Source: an uncultured Sphingomonadaceae bacterium (GTDB taxonomy: Bacteria > Pseudomonadota > Alphaproteobacteria > Sphingomonadales > Sphingomonadaceae). Taken from it: a DNA stretch of 64,000 nucleotides. Under the pieces are notes generated by a model that saw only the letters and a program-made list of their open reading frames with translations, made no database searches and was not told the origin of the DNA. Numbering within the stretch: position 1 is the stretch's first letter; every line of letters starts with the position of its first letter. Location: the NCBI GenBank assembly GCA_947493325.1, contig CANLQI010000001.1, forward strand, positions 314,501-378,500, in the 5' to 3' direction. Of this stretch, positions 24,126 through 32,891 are shown piece after piece. Made by a program: the position numbers and the translations under genes.

Positions 24126-24829
24126 GCAATCCTGAAGTTGATCTGTACAGGTTCCTGCACCGGATCACCCAGTGAAAAGAGCAGCCGCATATCGCCGGAC
24201 CGTGCCTTTTTGGTAGCGGAAACCGTGACAACGAGCTTTTCAAAGTCATGCGCGGCAATGTCGAGCTTTGCCGGCGTAAATGTGCATTTGATACCAGCGG
24301 GGGCTTTGGCCTTGCCGGATTGATCGCCATCCAGGCGCGTGATGGAAATCAATTTGGGCGTAACCGCCCTCATGTCACTGTCCGACGGATTGTCGATTGA
24401 CATGGGAAGACGCAGCTTTCCGCCCGGTTTGAGAACCGGCAAGGCAGGGCGCGGTGCGGCAGGCGCAGATGGCTGCGCAGTTCCGGCAGAAGCTGGGGAC
24501 TGCGTAGGCGGGGCAGAGCCATTGGCGCTGTTACTGCTGCCCAGTCCGGCTTCGCGCGCCGCATGAACGGTCATTGCAATCAGGCTGCCCGCTGCCGTGC
24601 TGCCATAACGCAGTATCGCCTGTAGCGGGGCTTCGCCTTCACGTTCCGGCTGCGCTTTGCCCGACGAAGCCTCGGCCGCCACTCTGGCGATACCCGCACC
24701 GATGCGCAGCAGGCCATTTACCGCATTGGTGCCGGGCAAGCTGTCGTTATCGGCCTTGTCGGATTCTGGCGCGTCGGATTCTGGCTTGTCGCTCAAGGGT
24801 GGGTGGGCTTTGTATGGGTGGGCGCGCAT
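24122..24829 (-). CDS. Unknown protein with Pro/Ala-rich linker and Ig-like beta domain
   Basis: Last of five same-strand genes. The start is uncertain: an ATG at 24844 is possible, but the ATG at 24829 has GAGG just upstream and gives 235 residues. Both overlap the preceding gene. The N-terminal third is acidic (repeated 'PESD'), followed by an Ala/Gly-rich helical stretch (ARVAAEASSG; STAAGSLIAMTVHAA), a Pro/Ala/Ser linker, and a C-terminal beta-rich domain (about 135-235) with 'KPGGKLRLPMSIDNPSD' and 'FTPAKLDIAAHDFEKLVVTV', a pattern like an immunoglobulin-type or CARDB-type domain. No signal peptide is visible. Function unknown. Confidence 0.6.
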   Translation of the reverse strand: MRAHPYKAHPPLSDKPESDAPESDKADNDSLPGTNAVNGLLRIGAGIARVAAEASSGKAQPEREGEAPLQAILRYGSTAAGSLIAMTVHAAREAGLGSSNSANGSAPPTQSPASAGTAQPSAPAAPRPALPVLKPGGKLRLPMSIDNPSDSDMRAVTPKLISITRLDGDQSGKAKAPAGIKCTFTPAKLDIAAHDFEKLVVTVSATKKARSGDMRLLFSLGDPVQEPVQINFRIA

Positions 24830-25287
24830 TCTTCCTCTGGGCACGGCTGCGGCGTGGCCACAGTCGCGCCGGTCAGGCGGATGCCGAACAGCTGCCGGTC
24901 GCCCGCTGTCACGCCGATGGTATAATCCGACGCGACGTGCCAGCTGTTGCAGAACCGGACCTGCAACGGCGTGCGCATTTGCAGGGCATGGTGCACGGGG
25001 GCATCGAGCGCGGTTTTCATCTCGTGCGTCTGGTTATGTTCGTCCGGGAAACGGTGCTGCAGCGCCACGGGCGCTTCGGCATTGCCGCTGACTTCAACTT
25101 TCCCGTCCAGCTTGCCGACGCATTCCTCATTCCACAGATGCATGTGGACCAGCGGCTTGTCGGTCCGGTGGGTGACCTCGCCGCCAAGATTGTGGCTCAG
25201 CGGATCGTCGCAATCGCTGCCGGAGACCGCGAATGCAGTATCTTTCGGCTGGGTTACGATCAGTTTGCGGGTATCTTGGTCGGCCAT
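24793..25287 (-). CDS. Unknown His/Cys-rich protein
   Basis: A 164-residue soluble protein starting MADQDTRKLIV, preceded by GGAGAG. It contains many His and several Cys residues: 'GSDCDDPLSHNLGGEVTH', 'HMHLWNEECVG', 'FPDEHNQTHEMK' and a C-terminal 'CPEEEC'. This suggests possible metal binding, but no known motif is complete. It sits 20 bases after the preceding gene and overlaps the next, so it belongs to the same transcription unit. I do not recognise a family. Confidence 0.6.
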   Translation of the reverse strand: MADQDTRKLIVTQPKDTAFAVSGSDCDDPLSHNLGGEVTHRTDKPLVHMHLWNEECVGKLDGKVEVSGNAEAPVALQHRFPDEHNQTHEMKTALDAPVHHALQMRTPLQVRFCNSWHVASDYTIGVTAGDRQLFGIRLTGATVATPQPCPEEECAPTHTKPTHP

Positions 25288-25307
25288 TAACGCTCTCCTT
25301 TGGCGGC

Positions 25308-26684
25308 TTAGCGAATGCGGTATACATCCATATCAAATGTCTCGCTGCATTTCCAGTTGGGAAACATCACGCGGACTTCGTGCTCGCCGTCCAGACAGGC
25401 ATGACCGAAGCGGCCTTCGCCATCCTCACCGTCGTGCAGGCAGAGCTCTTCGCCATCGACCGTAATGCCGAATTCGATGCCAGTGCCGAGTTCGAAGCGA
25501 TAGACGCCGTGGTTGAAACAGCCAATGCCGGTCCATTCCGCGCTGTAGGGCAGCTCCATTTCGCGCAGGCCGCGCGGGCGCAGGTCGCTCGATGGCAGTC
25601 CTTCGGCGCATTCGCCATCGGGGCCGACATCAAGCGCATGGCGGTTCACCTGTATCCATACGGGACGGCTGGCCGAACATAGAGGTGCCATCAGCTTGGC
25701 ACCGCGTACAAGCTGCGCGCGGTTCATGGTATGGCTTGGGACCTCGCTCGCGGCATTATCGGTGGCACGGGCGCGGAAACTTATCTCGGCGTCTGTGCCG
25801 CGCATGTCTGATGCAACTTCATCCCGGATAACATCGTCATTATCGCCGCCTTCCTCATTGTCACGGCCGCCCCGGTCATTGGCAAAGACTTCGACGCGCA
25901 AAGTATCGCGCAGCGCCGCTTCGAACAGGGCATATTCGGGCGCGCCGCGCATCACCATTAACTGGCGGACATCGGGATCAAAGGGCGCGAGTGTGACGAC
26001 ATTGCCGTCATCGGAAAACGGCGGCGCTGTGGTCAGCGATACCATCATCAGGTCGCTGGATGGACCATGGGCGATGGTTTCGACAAAGCCCGCAAATATG
26101 TCCGGTTCATTGCCGATGCTGCCGCGTCCGCCTTCGCCAATTTCCATCGCTACGATGATGCGCTGCTGCTGGTCGTAGGTTACGCTCAATACGGAGCCGG
26201 AGCTTTGCGCAGCGCGTGCCATGTCGACCATGGTCTGCGCCACGCCGCGTTCAGGAACCTGCATGTTGATGATGAACCGTTCGACATTGTCGCCGACCAG
26301 CATGCCGATGATCACCTGATCCGCGGCTTCGGCCGGGCTATCGGGATGATGGCGCAGATGTGCGGCCACGCCGATGACATTGCCGCGCGCAACCTGCGTG
26401 GATTGTGGTCTGGCCAGTGCATCACGCGTCAGGCGCCGGACGCGCATGATATCGCCGGCAAGGTCGCCGTCTGTGGCAAATTCGATTTCGACAGGCTCTG
26501 CCCTGTCCATCGCATCACGCAGCAGGCCAAGCTTGGAAAGCCGTTCATTAAAGCGTTCCGGGTCGGCGTCCAGATCGGATATGGTGTAATCCGCCCGCGA
26601 ACCATCGCCGTGCAGCACGGATGCCACCGCCTGTCCGGCGCGTCCGATCTCAATCGCTTCTACAAATCCTCTTTGTGTGGGCAT
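25308..26684 (-). CDS. Unknown 458-residue two-part protein
   Basis: No recognisable family. The first half (about 1-270) is mixed alpha/beta and opens with 'GFVEAIEIGRAGQAVASV', then 'QVIIGMLVGDNVERFIINMQ' and 'SVLSVTYDQQQRIIVAMEIG', which look like repeated beta units. A very acidic patch (near 'DRGGRDNEEGGDNDDV') separates it from a C-terminal beta-rich domain (about 330-458) with 'PVWIQVNRHAL', 'GVYRFELGTGIEFGITVDG' and a final Cys-containing strand. There is no signal peptide or membrane segment. The gene is 22 bases downstream of the previous one and 20 bases upstream of the next. Confidence 0.6.
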   Translation of the reverse strand: MPTQRGFVEAIEIGRAGQAVASVLHGDGSRADYTISDLDADPERFNERLSKLGLLRDAMDRAEPVEIEFATDGDLAGDIMRVRRLTRDALARPQSTQVARGNVIGVAAHLRHHPDSPAEAADQVIIGMLVGDNVERFIINMQVPERGVAQTMVDMARAAQSSGSVLSVTYDQQQRIIVAMEIGEGGRGSIGNEPDIFAGFVETIAHGPSSDLMMVSLTTAPPFSDDGNVVTLAPFDPDVRQLMVMRGAPEYALFEAALRDTLRVEVFANDRGGRDNEEGGDNDDVIRDEVASDMRGTDAEISFRARATDNAASEVPSHTMNRAQLVRGAKLMAPLCSASRPVWIQVNRHALDVGPDGECAEGLPSSDLRPRGLREMELPYSAEWTGIGCFNHGVYRFELGTGIEFGITVDGEELCLHDGEDGEGRFGHACLDGEHEVRVMFPNWKCSETFDMDVYRIR

Positions 26685-26706
26685 GGTGGGCCTCCTTCAC
26701 TCTTCA

Positions 26707-28443
26707 TCATGGTCGCGGCAAATCGCCGCTCTCTGCCAGGTCTTCAAAACTCGTGCCTTCGCGCCGGATGCGCAGCTTGCCGGGCAAGACAAGCCCCTGC
26801 GAACTGGTGTCGCAGCGTTCCAGACAGGCCTGCAATTCCGCCACGCCCAGCACGAATGTGGGTATCGGCTGCATCTCGCGTTCCTGCGCATCGGCAAAAT
26901 CTTCGGCCAGCTCGCCGCCGACCTCGTCGATCATTGATTCAATCACGCCCAGCATGATCCAGCCCACGATCGGGATGATCAGGTCGACAAATACATCGCA
27001 GCAGCTTTGCCCGGCGTCGAAATCACCCATTTCCGGATCAAAAACCGCGGTGCATTCGGTCTCCGTCTCGGTCGTGCGCAGGCGCAGGAATATCGGGCCA
27101 TCGAAACTTACATCGGGGTCGGGCCAGCAATTGATATGCACTTCCGCCTCGCCCGAGACCCATAAATGCCCTTCGGATTCATCATGTGTGCCGGGGTCGG
27201 AAGGCGTGACCGACAGACTTTCGAGCGTGGCATCGCCTTCATCGGTGGATACGCGGTGGCCGCCATCGCTGAGGCCCGGAAACTCTGTCGCAATCGCTTC
27301 GGCAATCGTCTCATCCAGCATGGCGCGGCTGACGGCGAGTGCCAGCTGATCGCTGCCGCGGAAATTATCGGGCGCGGTGTCATCGGCAGCCGTTCCGGTG
27401 CGGCGGTTCATCAATATGGCGAGCGTATTGCTGGCGACCAGCAGGAAACCGACCGGTGTCTCGAGCGGATGATCGGGATCGCCCGAACGCGGCGTGTAGA
27501 ACGGGAATTTGCGTGGGCCGAGATAGGCCGCTGCTTCTGCGGCGATCAGGTCTTTGGCTTCGCTTTCGGTAAACCACGGTTCGCTGATGGGGTCGAAATT
27601 GCCGAGCTGTGTAATGAGCAGGGGCTTTAACTGTGTGGCCACCTGATCGGCAATAAATCCGCCATTATCAAATGTAATCACCGTGGCCAGCGCAGCATCA
27701 GCAGGCTCCGTGCCCATGATGACGCTGACCGTGCCCTCGCCCTGCACCACTTCGCGCCAGAAAGTGGCAATGCCATAGCTTTGCCAGGCAATCGGATTCG
27801 AAATATCGGCATGGATCGGCATGATGACTTTCAGATACTGGGTGCCGCTATGCGTTTCGAGCGTCGCCTGTATCTCTGGATCGCCCGGCTTATTGGGCGG
27901 CACCAGCGTCAGGTCGCGGGTGCCGTCATAGATGTTGAGCACATTGCCCGCGAGCGAGAAACTATGTGTGGGGAGCGCGGAATAGCGTGTGTGGATGGCG
28001 GCTTCAAACCGCGCGGAATCCAGAGCGGGCAAGCCTTCCAGCGCAGGAACCGACACGTCCGCTGCGGTAATGCCGGAAAAATCGATCCCAAGCTGTTCCT
28101 CGCCATCGACTGGCCAGGTTTCCAGCCTGCCCGGCGCATCAATCGTGGCTGTCAATGTCACGCGCGACAGCGCCGGGTCGGGCGCATCGGGTATTTCGAT
28201 GGTAAGTTCCACCGGCAGGTGAAAGGTAATATGCTTTTCATCCAGAAAAGTCAGATCGGCTGGATTGGTTTCGTCATCCAGAAGGCGTACAGACACGGTT
28301 GCCGACTGGCCGCCAAACATGCGCGTCATGGGCGGCAGGTTGTGCGGGAACATGTCTTCGTTTTTCAGCGCGAGGTGGAATATCTCCTTGATCGCCTCAA
28401 TCGCAAACTGGACACAATAGTCAAAGTTGGACGTATTGCTCAT
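26707..28443 (-). CDS. Unknown 578-residue protein, possibly a TULIP-type lipid-binding protein
   Basis: Starts on the ATGA shared with the stop of the preceding gene. The N-terminus has an amphipathic 'YCVQFAIEAIKEIFHLALK' helix followed by long beta strands, then a 'GGFIADQVATQLKPLLITQLG' helix and a second half with 'LALAVSRAMLDETIAEAI'. This alternation of amphipathic helices with curved sheet, and the 'LAVS..ML' motif, recall tubular lipid-binding (TULIP) proteins such as BPI, P47 and OrfX. A hydrophobic stretch 'DLIIPIVGWIMLGVIESMI' (about 505-523) and two Cys pairs lie near the C-terminus. No signal peptide. The TULIP suggestion is weak inference. Confidence 0.55.
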   Translation of the reverse strand: MSNTSNFDYCVQFAIEAIKEIFHLALKNEDMFPHNLPPMTRMFGGQSATVSVRLLDDETNPADLTFLDEKHITFHLPVELTIEIPDAPDPALSRVTLTATIDAPGRLETWPVDGEEQLGIDFSGITAADVSVPALEGLPALDSARFEAAIHTRYSALPTHSFSLAGNVLNIYDGTRDLTLVPPNKPGDPEIQATLETHSGTQYLKVIMPIHADISNPIAWQSYGIATFWREVVQGEGTVSVIMGTEPADAALATVITFDNGGFIADQVATQLKPLLITQLGNFDPISEPWFTESEAKDLIAAEAAAYLGPRKFPFYTPRSGDPDHPLETPVGFLLVASNTLAILMNRRTGTAADDTAPDNFRGSDQLALAVSRAMLDETIAEAIATEFPGLSDGGHRVSTDEGDATLESLSVTPSDPGTHDESEGHLWVSGEAEVHINCWPDPDVSFDGPIFLRLRTTETETECTAVFDPEMGDFDAGQSCCDVFVDLIIPIVGWIMLGVIESMIDEVGGELAEDFADAQEREMQPIPTFVLGVAELQACLERCDTSSQGLVLPGKLRIRREGTSFEDLAESGDLPRP

Positions 28444-29303
28444 GTCCGCTTGACCTTTTTCCTGGCCGGTGCGGTCTTGCCGCTATCGCTTTTCTTGCTG
28501 TCCTTGATGGTGATTTTGCGGACGAATTTATGGAACGCATCGGTGCGTTTGCCCGCGGCCAGATCACGGAACTGGGCCGGATTTCTGAACGGGAACCCGC
28601 GGCGCATGATCACGCCGAGCTCGACCGCATCCCGGACGACCGGATCATCTTTATAAAACCATGCCTTTTCGATTGTCAGCGATGCCGGTGCGCGCTGCAG
28701 CGGCTTGAGCTCGGGCAATTCTGCGTCCAGATCAAGCCGCCTTAGTGCCTGCTTGCCTTTGACCACGCCCATGCTGTGCCTGACTTTGATACGCCGTTTG
28801 CCCGGATAACGTTTGGTCGCCTTGGGCGCGCGCGATCGCAGACTGGCGATGGTGGCTGCGTTAAGCGCGGGCTTATATGCAGGCTCCAGCTTGCTGATTG
28901 AGCGCGGGGTGCGCTTGCGCGTTTTGAACACCAGTTCGGCAAGCCATTTCGGGTCATCGGGTTTGGGCGGCACGCCCAGCTCCTTGGTGAGTTTTTCTTC
29001 CAGCTCTTCCCGCCGCGAGCGCAGCTTGGGGGGATGGCGCAGCGTGGAAAGGACATGGTGCTCCATTTCCGGTGTCATGCGCACGCCATATTTGCGCAGC
29101 GCCAATATCGGATTGGAAAGCAGCATGACGCTGAAATCCGGATCGGCACCCAAACGCTCGCGCAGCTTTTTGGCCATGACGAGCAGCTGCTTATGGTTCT
29201 CGATATACACTTCTTCGTGTGCGCGCGGTTCGGCGAGTTTCCTCGGACCGCGTTTTGCAATCTGTTTTTTGGGCTGCTTCTGCTTTCCGGTCTTGGCCAC
29301 CAC
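28440..29303 (-). CDS. Unknown basic protein
   Basis: First gene of the minus-strand unknown operon. Starts are possible at GTG 29309 or, better placed behind GGAGG with five-base spacing, at GTG 29303 (287 residues). Both ends of the protein are very rich in Lys/Arg (KQKQPKKQIAKRGPRK; KKSDSGKTAPARKKVKRT). Residues about 35-75 form a helical stretch, 'DPDFSVMLLSNPILALRKYG', whose spacing (D..F...L..NP...L...G) recalls the leader-like helices of nitrile hydratase alpha subunits and Nif11-type peptides. A central basic region follows (RYPGKRRIKVRHSMG). It could bind nucleic acid or anionic lipid. Function unknown. Confidence 0.6.
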   Translation of the reverse strand: MVAKTGKQKQPKKQIAKRGPRKLAEPRAHEEVYIENHKQLLVMAKKLRERLGADPDFSVMLLSNPILALRKYGVRMTPEMEHHVLSTLRHPPKLRSRREELEEKLTKELGVPPKPDDPKWLAELVFKTRKRTPRSISKLEPAYKPALNAATIASLRSRAPKATKRYPGKRRIKVRHSMGVVKGKQALRRLDLDAELPELKPLQRAPASLTIEKAWFYKDDPVVRDAVELGVIMRRGFPFRNPAQFRDLAAGKRTDAFHKFVRKITIKDSKKSDSGKTAPARKKVKRT

Positions 29304-29309
29304 AGCCAC

Positions 29310-29453
29310 CTCCAGCGGCGCAATCTTGCGCCTCTCAAACGGTTTCGTGCGTAAATTTCAGTTTTTTATAAACTTTATGTGGTGCGACTCGTGTTACACA
29401 TGTAACATGATTTATGGTCGCGTAACAGAGTTTATCATGAGGGGGGAGACCGA
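29310..29453. promoter_or_regulatory. Divergent promoter region with a 16-base operator-like palindrome
   Basis: TGTTAC (29392-29397) and GTAACA (29402-29407) flank ACAT, giving a TetR-like dyad. Another GTAACA half site lies at 29422-29427. The region is AT-rich and separates the two divergent unknown operons, so a regulator binding here could control both. No regulator gene is adjacent. Confidence 0.5.
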
Positions 29454-30512
29454 ATGGCATCCTTTTCCTATCGCGGCGGGATATCAGCTGAGCCTCTGGG
29501 GCTTGGTCCTGCCGGACCGTTTCCGCGTGCACCGCTTGTCGATCCGATAGACCGGCGCTGGCTGCATTATGCGTTTCTGTCACGCGATGGTCGCCGGGCC
29601 ATGGTGGCCAATTCCGCATGGCTGGGCCCTGCCGAGGATGAACCGCCCGGCACCGAACGTTTCACCACGATATTATTGCTGCATGACCGTGAGGGCGGCT
29701 GGTCGAGCAGCCAGTTTAACGCCGATACCGCCCGCCCGCCATGGTCGGCATTCGCATTGCCGCATGCGCACGGCGTCCCGGGCGAGCTGAAAATTGCGGC
29801 ATCGGACAATAACCCTTCCGTCGCGCTGAACCTGAAACGCACGGGCCGTCCGTGCACTAGTCAATGCGCCTTTTTTGCAGGGGACCAGCATTTGCGCTGG
29901 CAATCGGAACCCGGGATTGCCGCCACCGGAACCTGGAATGACGATGGCGGAAAATCGCAGGTCGACCTGATCGGCTATCATGAACGTGTGCGCGGGCGCT
30001 GGTCATGGCCGGCGCTGGGCGAGTGGGTGTTCGGTTTTGCCAATGATATGTCGGGCGATCCCGAGAACCCGCCGGAATGGGCTGGCGTATTTACCTTTAT
30101 CCGCCCCTCGGCTGATCCGGGTGAGGCCACCGCGTCCTTCATGCTTTGGAATAAAGGCAGGATGCGGCGGCACTTTCCGCGCCGCAATGTGAGCTTTGCC
30201 GTGAGAGGCGAGTTGGAACGCAATGACGTGACGCTGACCCCGCCGCTCGCGGGTCTTTTGGGTGTGGCTCCGATGGCGGGTGTCCCCAAACGGCTGGCGA
30301 TTACGGCGACGCAAGGGGATGACTGGGTTGTGCTGGATTTCAATGCGGATGCCGCCGCGCGGGTGGTCATCCCCAGCGAAACCAGTTTTCATGCGTTCAG
30401 TGTGCACGAAGTTGTCGGCGACTGCATTCTTTCGGGCAGTGTCGGCGGCGAGAAATTCAGCGTGACAACGCGCGGCATTGTCGAATTTTCGGGCGGCGCC
30501 GATGCTGGATAG
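29454..30512 (+). CDS. Putative CrtC/AttH-like lipocalin-fold protein
   Basis: 352 residues starting at ATG behind a strong GAGGGGGGAGA site. The sequence is beta-rich with two halves, as in the CrtC (carotenoid 1,2-hydratase) and AttH superfamily: 'RRWLHYAFLSRDGRRAMVAN' and 'TTILLLHDREGGWSSSQFN' at the N-terminus, then 'DLIGYHERVRGRWSWPALGEWVFGFAND' in place of the CrtC 'GYHDH.WG...W.WG' core, and a C-terminal half with 'SFMLWNKGRMRR'. It is followed with a short overlap by a polyprenyl diphosphate synthase, which makes an action on an isoprenoid plausible. No signal peptide. The family call is tentative. Confidence 0.5.
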   Translation: MASFSYRGGISAEPLGLGPAGPFPRAPLVDPIDRRWLHYAFLSRDGRRAMVANSAWLGPAEDEPPGTERFTTILLLHDREGGWSSSQFNADTARPPWSAFALPHAHGVPGELKIAASDNNPSVALNLKRTGRPCTSQCAFFAGDQHLRWQSEPGIAATGTWNDDGGKSQVDLIGYHERVRGRWSWPALGEWVFGFANDMSGDPENPPEWAGVFTFIRPSADPGEATASFMLWNKGRMRRHFPRRNVSFAVRGELERNDVTLTPPLAGLLGVAPMAGVPKRLAITATQGDDWVVLDFNADAAARVVIPSETSFHAFSVHEVVGDCILSGSVGGEKFSVTTRGIVEFSGGADAG

Positions 30513-32136
30513 TGCGGGCGTCCTGATCACCACCATCGACGCGCTGACAATACGCGCGCCTGCCATTGTCGCCGCAGCGGCAAAACAGCTTGGCTCCATC
30601 AAGCTGCAACTGTTTTTCGGTGACAGGAGCGAGGCGGAGCTTTTTGCCGACAATAGCAGCCTTATCGTGCGCCGTGATCCGTCGGATGAAAGCTATAGGG
30701 TGCAGGTACATTTCGATGACCGTTCGCTTATGCTGCTGTTTGATTCCGCCGAAAAACCCTCTGCAGAGGCATTGGAGAAAAGCCTGGATATGCGCGGAAG
30801 CCGGGAGGATTTGCTGGCGACATGGCGCTGTTTCAGCTTGCTGTCGCAGCGTGCTTCCGGCCTGCGCTCAGTGCAGGCAATATGGAGCGCATACCGCGAT
30901 CAGGTGGGCGATGCGGCGTGGCGTCCCGATGCTGATGGCGGCGACACACAGACCGAAGAAATGCCGCGCTGGCCGGCGCTGGCTTGGCTGAATGACCGCT
31001 ATCCGGCGGCGCAGGAACTGCTGTCGGGCAATGATCCGGTGCTTGTACCCGCACGCTCGCTGTGGAACGGGCGCGATGCGGGCAGCTGGCAGGCCGCACC
31101 TGATGTGTTCGACAATGACCTGATGGCAACGCTGGACCGCTGCAAGGACCGCGTGGTGGACGAGATATTGCGGCTGCTCCCCCATAAACAGCCCAAACGT
31201 GACCTGTACGATCTGATGCGCGATTATGTGGTGCGCGAGGGGAAGGGGCTTCGGCCCACGCTTGTCATTGCCACCTGCGTGGCTCTGGGCGGGCGGATGG
31301 AGGATGGCGTGCGCGCCGCCGCTGCGCTGGAGATGTTCCACAACGGCTTTCTGGTGCACGATGACATCGCCGATGAATCCACGCACCGGCGCGGCAAGCC
31401 GACATTGCATATGGAACATGGCATCGGCCTTGCGGTCAATGCGGGCGATGCCATGCATTTATTCGCAGTGGACATGACTTTGTCCAATCTGGAAACATTG
31501 GGTCTGTCGCGGACATTGGGCATTATTCACGAAATCCTGTTCATGTGCCGCGAAACGGTGGAGGGTCAGGCGATTGAGCTTGGCTGGATACACCGCAATT
31601 TCGTACCCCGCCGCGATGCCGATTATGCGCGCATGAGCACCAAGAAAACCGGCTGGTATACCTGTATCAGCCCGTGCCGTATCGGCGCAGCCGCGGCGGG
31701 TGTGACGGACCCCGAACAGCTGGATAAATTCAACGAAGCATTCCGCCTGATCGGAATTGCATTTCAAATTCAGGATGATGTGCTTAATCTGGTGGGTGAA
31801 ACCGAAGTATATGGCAAGGAAGCACTGGGCGATTTACTGGAAGGAAAGCGCACCGTCATGATGATACATTTGTTCCGCAATACCACGCCCGAAATTGTGG
31901 AGCGGATGCGCGAAATCAACAGCTTCCCGCGGATTGATAAGCCATTTGCACTGGCCGAGGAAATGCTGGCGGCGATGGAAGGCGCCGGGTCGATAGACTA
32001 TGCGAGCAAACTGGCACAAAAGCTGGCATATCAGGGCGTGGACAGATTTGAAAAAGACTTGGCGTTCATTCCCGAAAACCCGGCCAAGGCGGTGCTCAGA
32101 CAAGTGGCGAATTATGTCACCACGCGGAATCTATAG
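30502..32136 (+). CDS. Polyprenyl diphosphate synthase with N-terminal SCP2-like domain
   Basis: The C-terminal 330 residues form a trans-isoprenyl diphosphate synthase: 'GKGLRPTLVIATC', first Asp-rich motif DDIAD at 287-291, 'RRGKPTLH', and second motif 'QIQDDVLN' at 425-429 (DDxxN in place of DDxxD), followed by 'LEGKRTVMMIHL'. It condenses IPP units onto allylic diphosphates. Residues 1-110 form an extra domain with 'YRVQVHFDDRSLMLLFD' and 'LDMRGSREDLLATW', the pattern of an SCP2-type lipid-binding fold. A usual synthase is about 300-350 residues. The ATG at 30502 overlaps the previous stop; a TTG at 30478 is less likely. The product chain length cannot be read from sequence. Confidence 0.85.
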   Translation: MLDSAGVLITTIDALTIRAPAIVAAAAKQLGSIKLQLFFGDRSEAELFADNSSLIVRRDPSDESYRVQVHFDDRSLMLLFDSAEKPSAEALEKSLDMRGSREDLLATWRCFSLLSQRASGLRSVQAIWSAYRDQVGDAAWRPDADGGDTQTEEMPRWPALAWLNDRYPAAQELLSGNDPVLVPARSLWNGRDAGSWQAAPDVFDNDLMATLDRCKDRVVDEILRLLPHKQPKRDLYDLMRDYVVREGKGLRPTLVIATCVALGGRMEDGVRAAAALEMFHNGFLVHDDIADESTHRRGKPTLHMEHGIGLAVNAGDAMHLFAVDMTLSNLETLGLSRTLGIIHEILFMCRETVEGQAIELGWIHRNFVPRRDADYARMSTKKTGWYTCISPCRIGAAAAGVTDPEQLDKFNEAFRLIGIAFQIQDDVLNLVGETEVYGKEALGDLLEGKRTVMMIHLFRNTTPEIVERMREINSFPRIDKPFALAEEMLAAMEGAGSIDYASKLAQKLAYQGVDRFEKDLAFIPENPAKAVLRQVANYVTTRNL

Positions 32137-32138
32137 CT

Positions 32139-32576
32139 ATGCCTGCTGATATGTCCGCCTTGCTCCCCATCGATCATGAACTGCTTTCGGTCTTTGCGTC
32201 CTATAACGAAGATATGCGTGCCGCGCTCTGCTTCCTGGCGCGCCGGGGCACGCGGTGGCGGCGGGCGGAACCGGAACGCTGCCGCGCGTGGCTCGCAAAG
32301 CTGGAAACGCATCCTTTCTATAAGGGGGGACAGGTGCTTTTCGACCTTCTCGAATGGGAGGACTTTATGCTGGACGGAGACCCGCCGCGCGCGACCATGG
32401 CGGCTATCCTGCCATTCCTGCAAAAGCTGAGCGCGGCGGTGGACGTGCCGCTTCCCGAATTCACGATTGCAAAGGATTTACCGCCCTTGGAGGCTGGGTT
32501 TTATTTATACCGCGACGTTGTGCTGGGCGGGATTTCATTGACTATTGATGCCGCATCACAGGCCGATTTTGTTTAA
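32139..32576 (+). CDS. Unknown 145-residue protein
   Basis: Two bases downstream of the polyprenyl synthase gene and surely cotranscribed. The product is soluble and mainly helical, with 'NEDMRAALCFLARRGTRWRR' near residue 25 and a C-terminal 'GGISLTIDAASQADFV'. No family recognised; it may be an accessory factor of the preceding enzyme. An ATG at 32151 is an alternative start. Confidence 0.6.
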   Translation: MPADMSALLPIDHELLSVFASYNEDMRAALCFLARRGTRWRRAEPERCRAWLAKLETHPFYKGGQVLFDLLEWEDFMLDGDPPRATMAAILPFLQKLSAAVDVPLPEFTIAKDLPPLEAGFYLYRDVVLGGISLTIDAASQADFV

Positions 32577-32891
32577 TATTGTCGGCAATGGGTTCGGACA
32601 TGGACATGCAGCAATAATATTTCCAGTTTATTCCTACAATCTTACTATATGATGGTTAGTAATGACGGCATGGCTGTCTGAAATGCTGGAATCTTAAAAA
32701 TTTACATCCATTTACTTCATGTGCAAGGCTTGGAGAAATCCTCTAAATTGCTTCATTCGTAAGCCACTCCTCTATATTGTACCGCGCCGCCTAAGAGAGA
32801 TATGCTCCAATTCGGTGCATTCTTCGCTAAACGCGGGTTTACAAATTTATGCTTTGGTTATAGCAGTATAGTTTAAGAAAATGGGGGTCTT
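32577..32891. other. AT-rich region upstream of the flagellar operon
   Basis: About 315 bases without a gene. It must hold the promoter of the large plus-strand flagellar unit. A possible TATAGT -10 lies near 32866-32871, but I find neither a clear sigma-54 (GG-N10-GC) nor a sigma-28 match. A GGGGG ribosome binding site at 32883-32887 serves the GTG at 32892. Confidence 0.4.

Noticed and set aside
29454-32576. Carotenoid biosynthesis cluster
   Set aside because: No phytoene synthase, desaturase or cyclase is present; the CrtC resemblance alone is insufficient.
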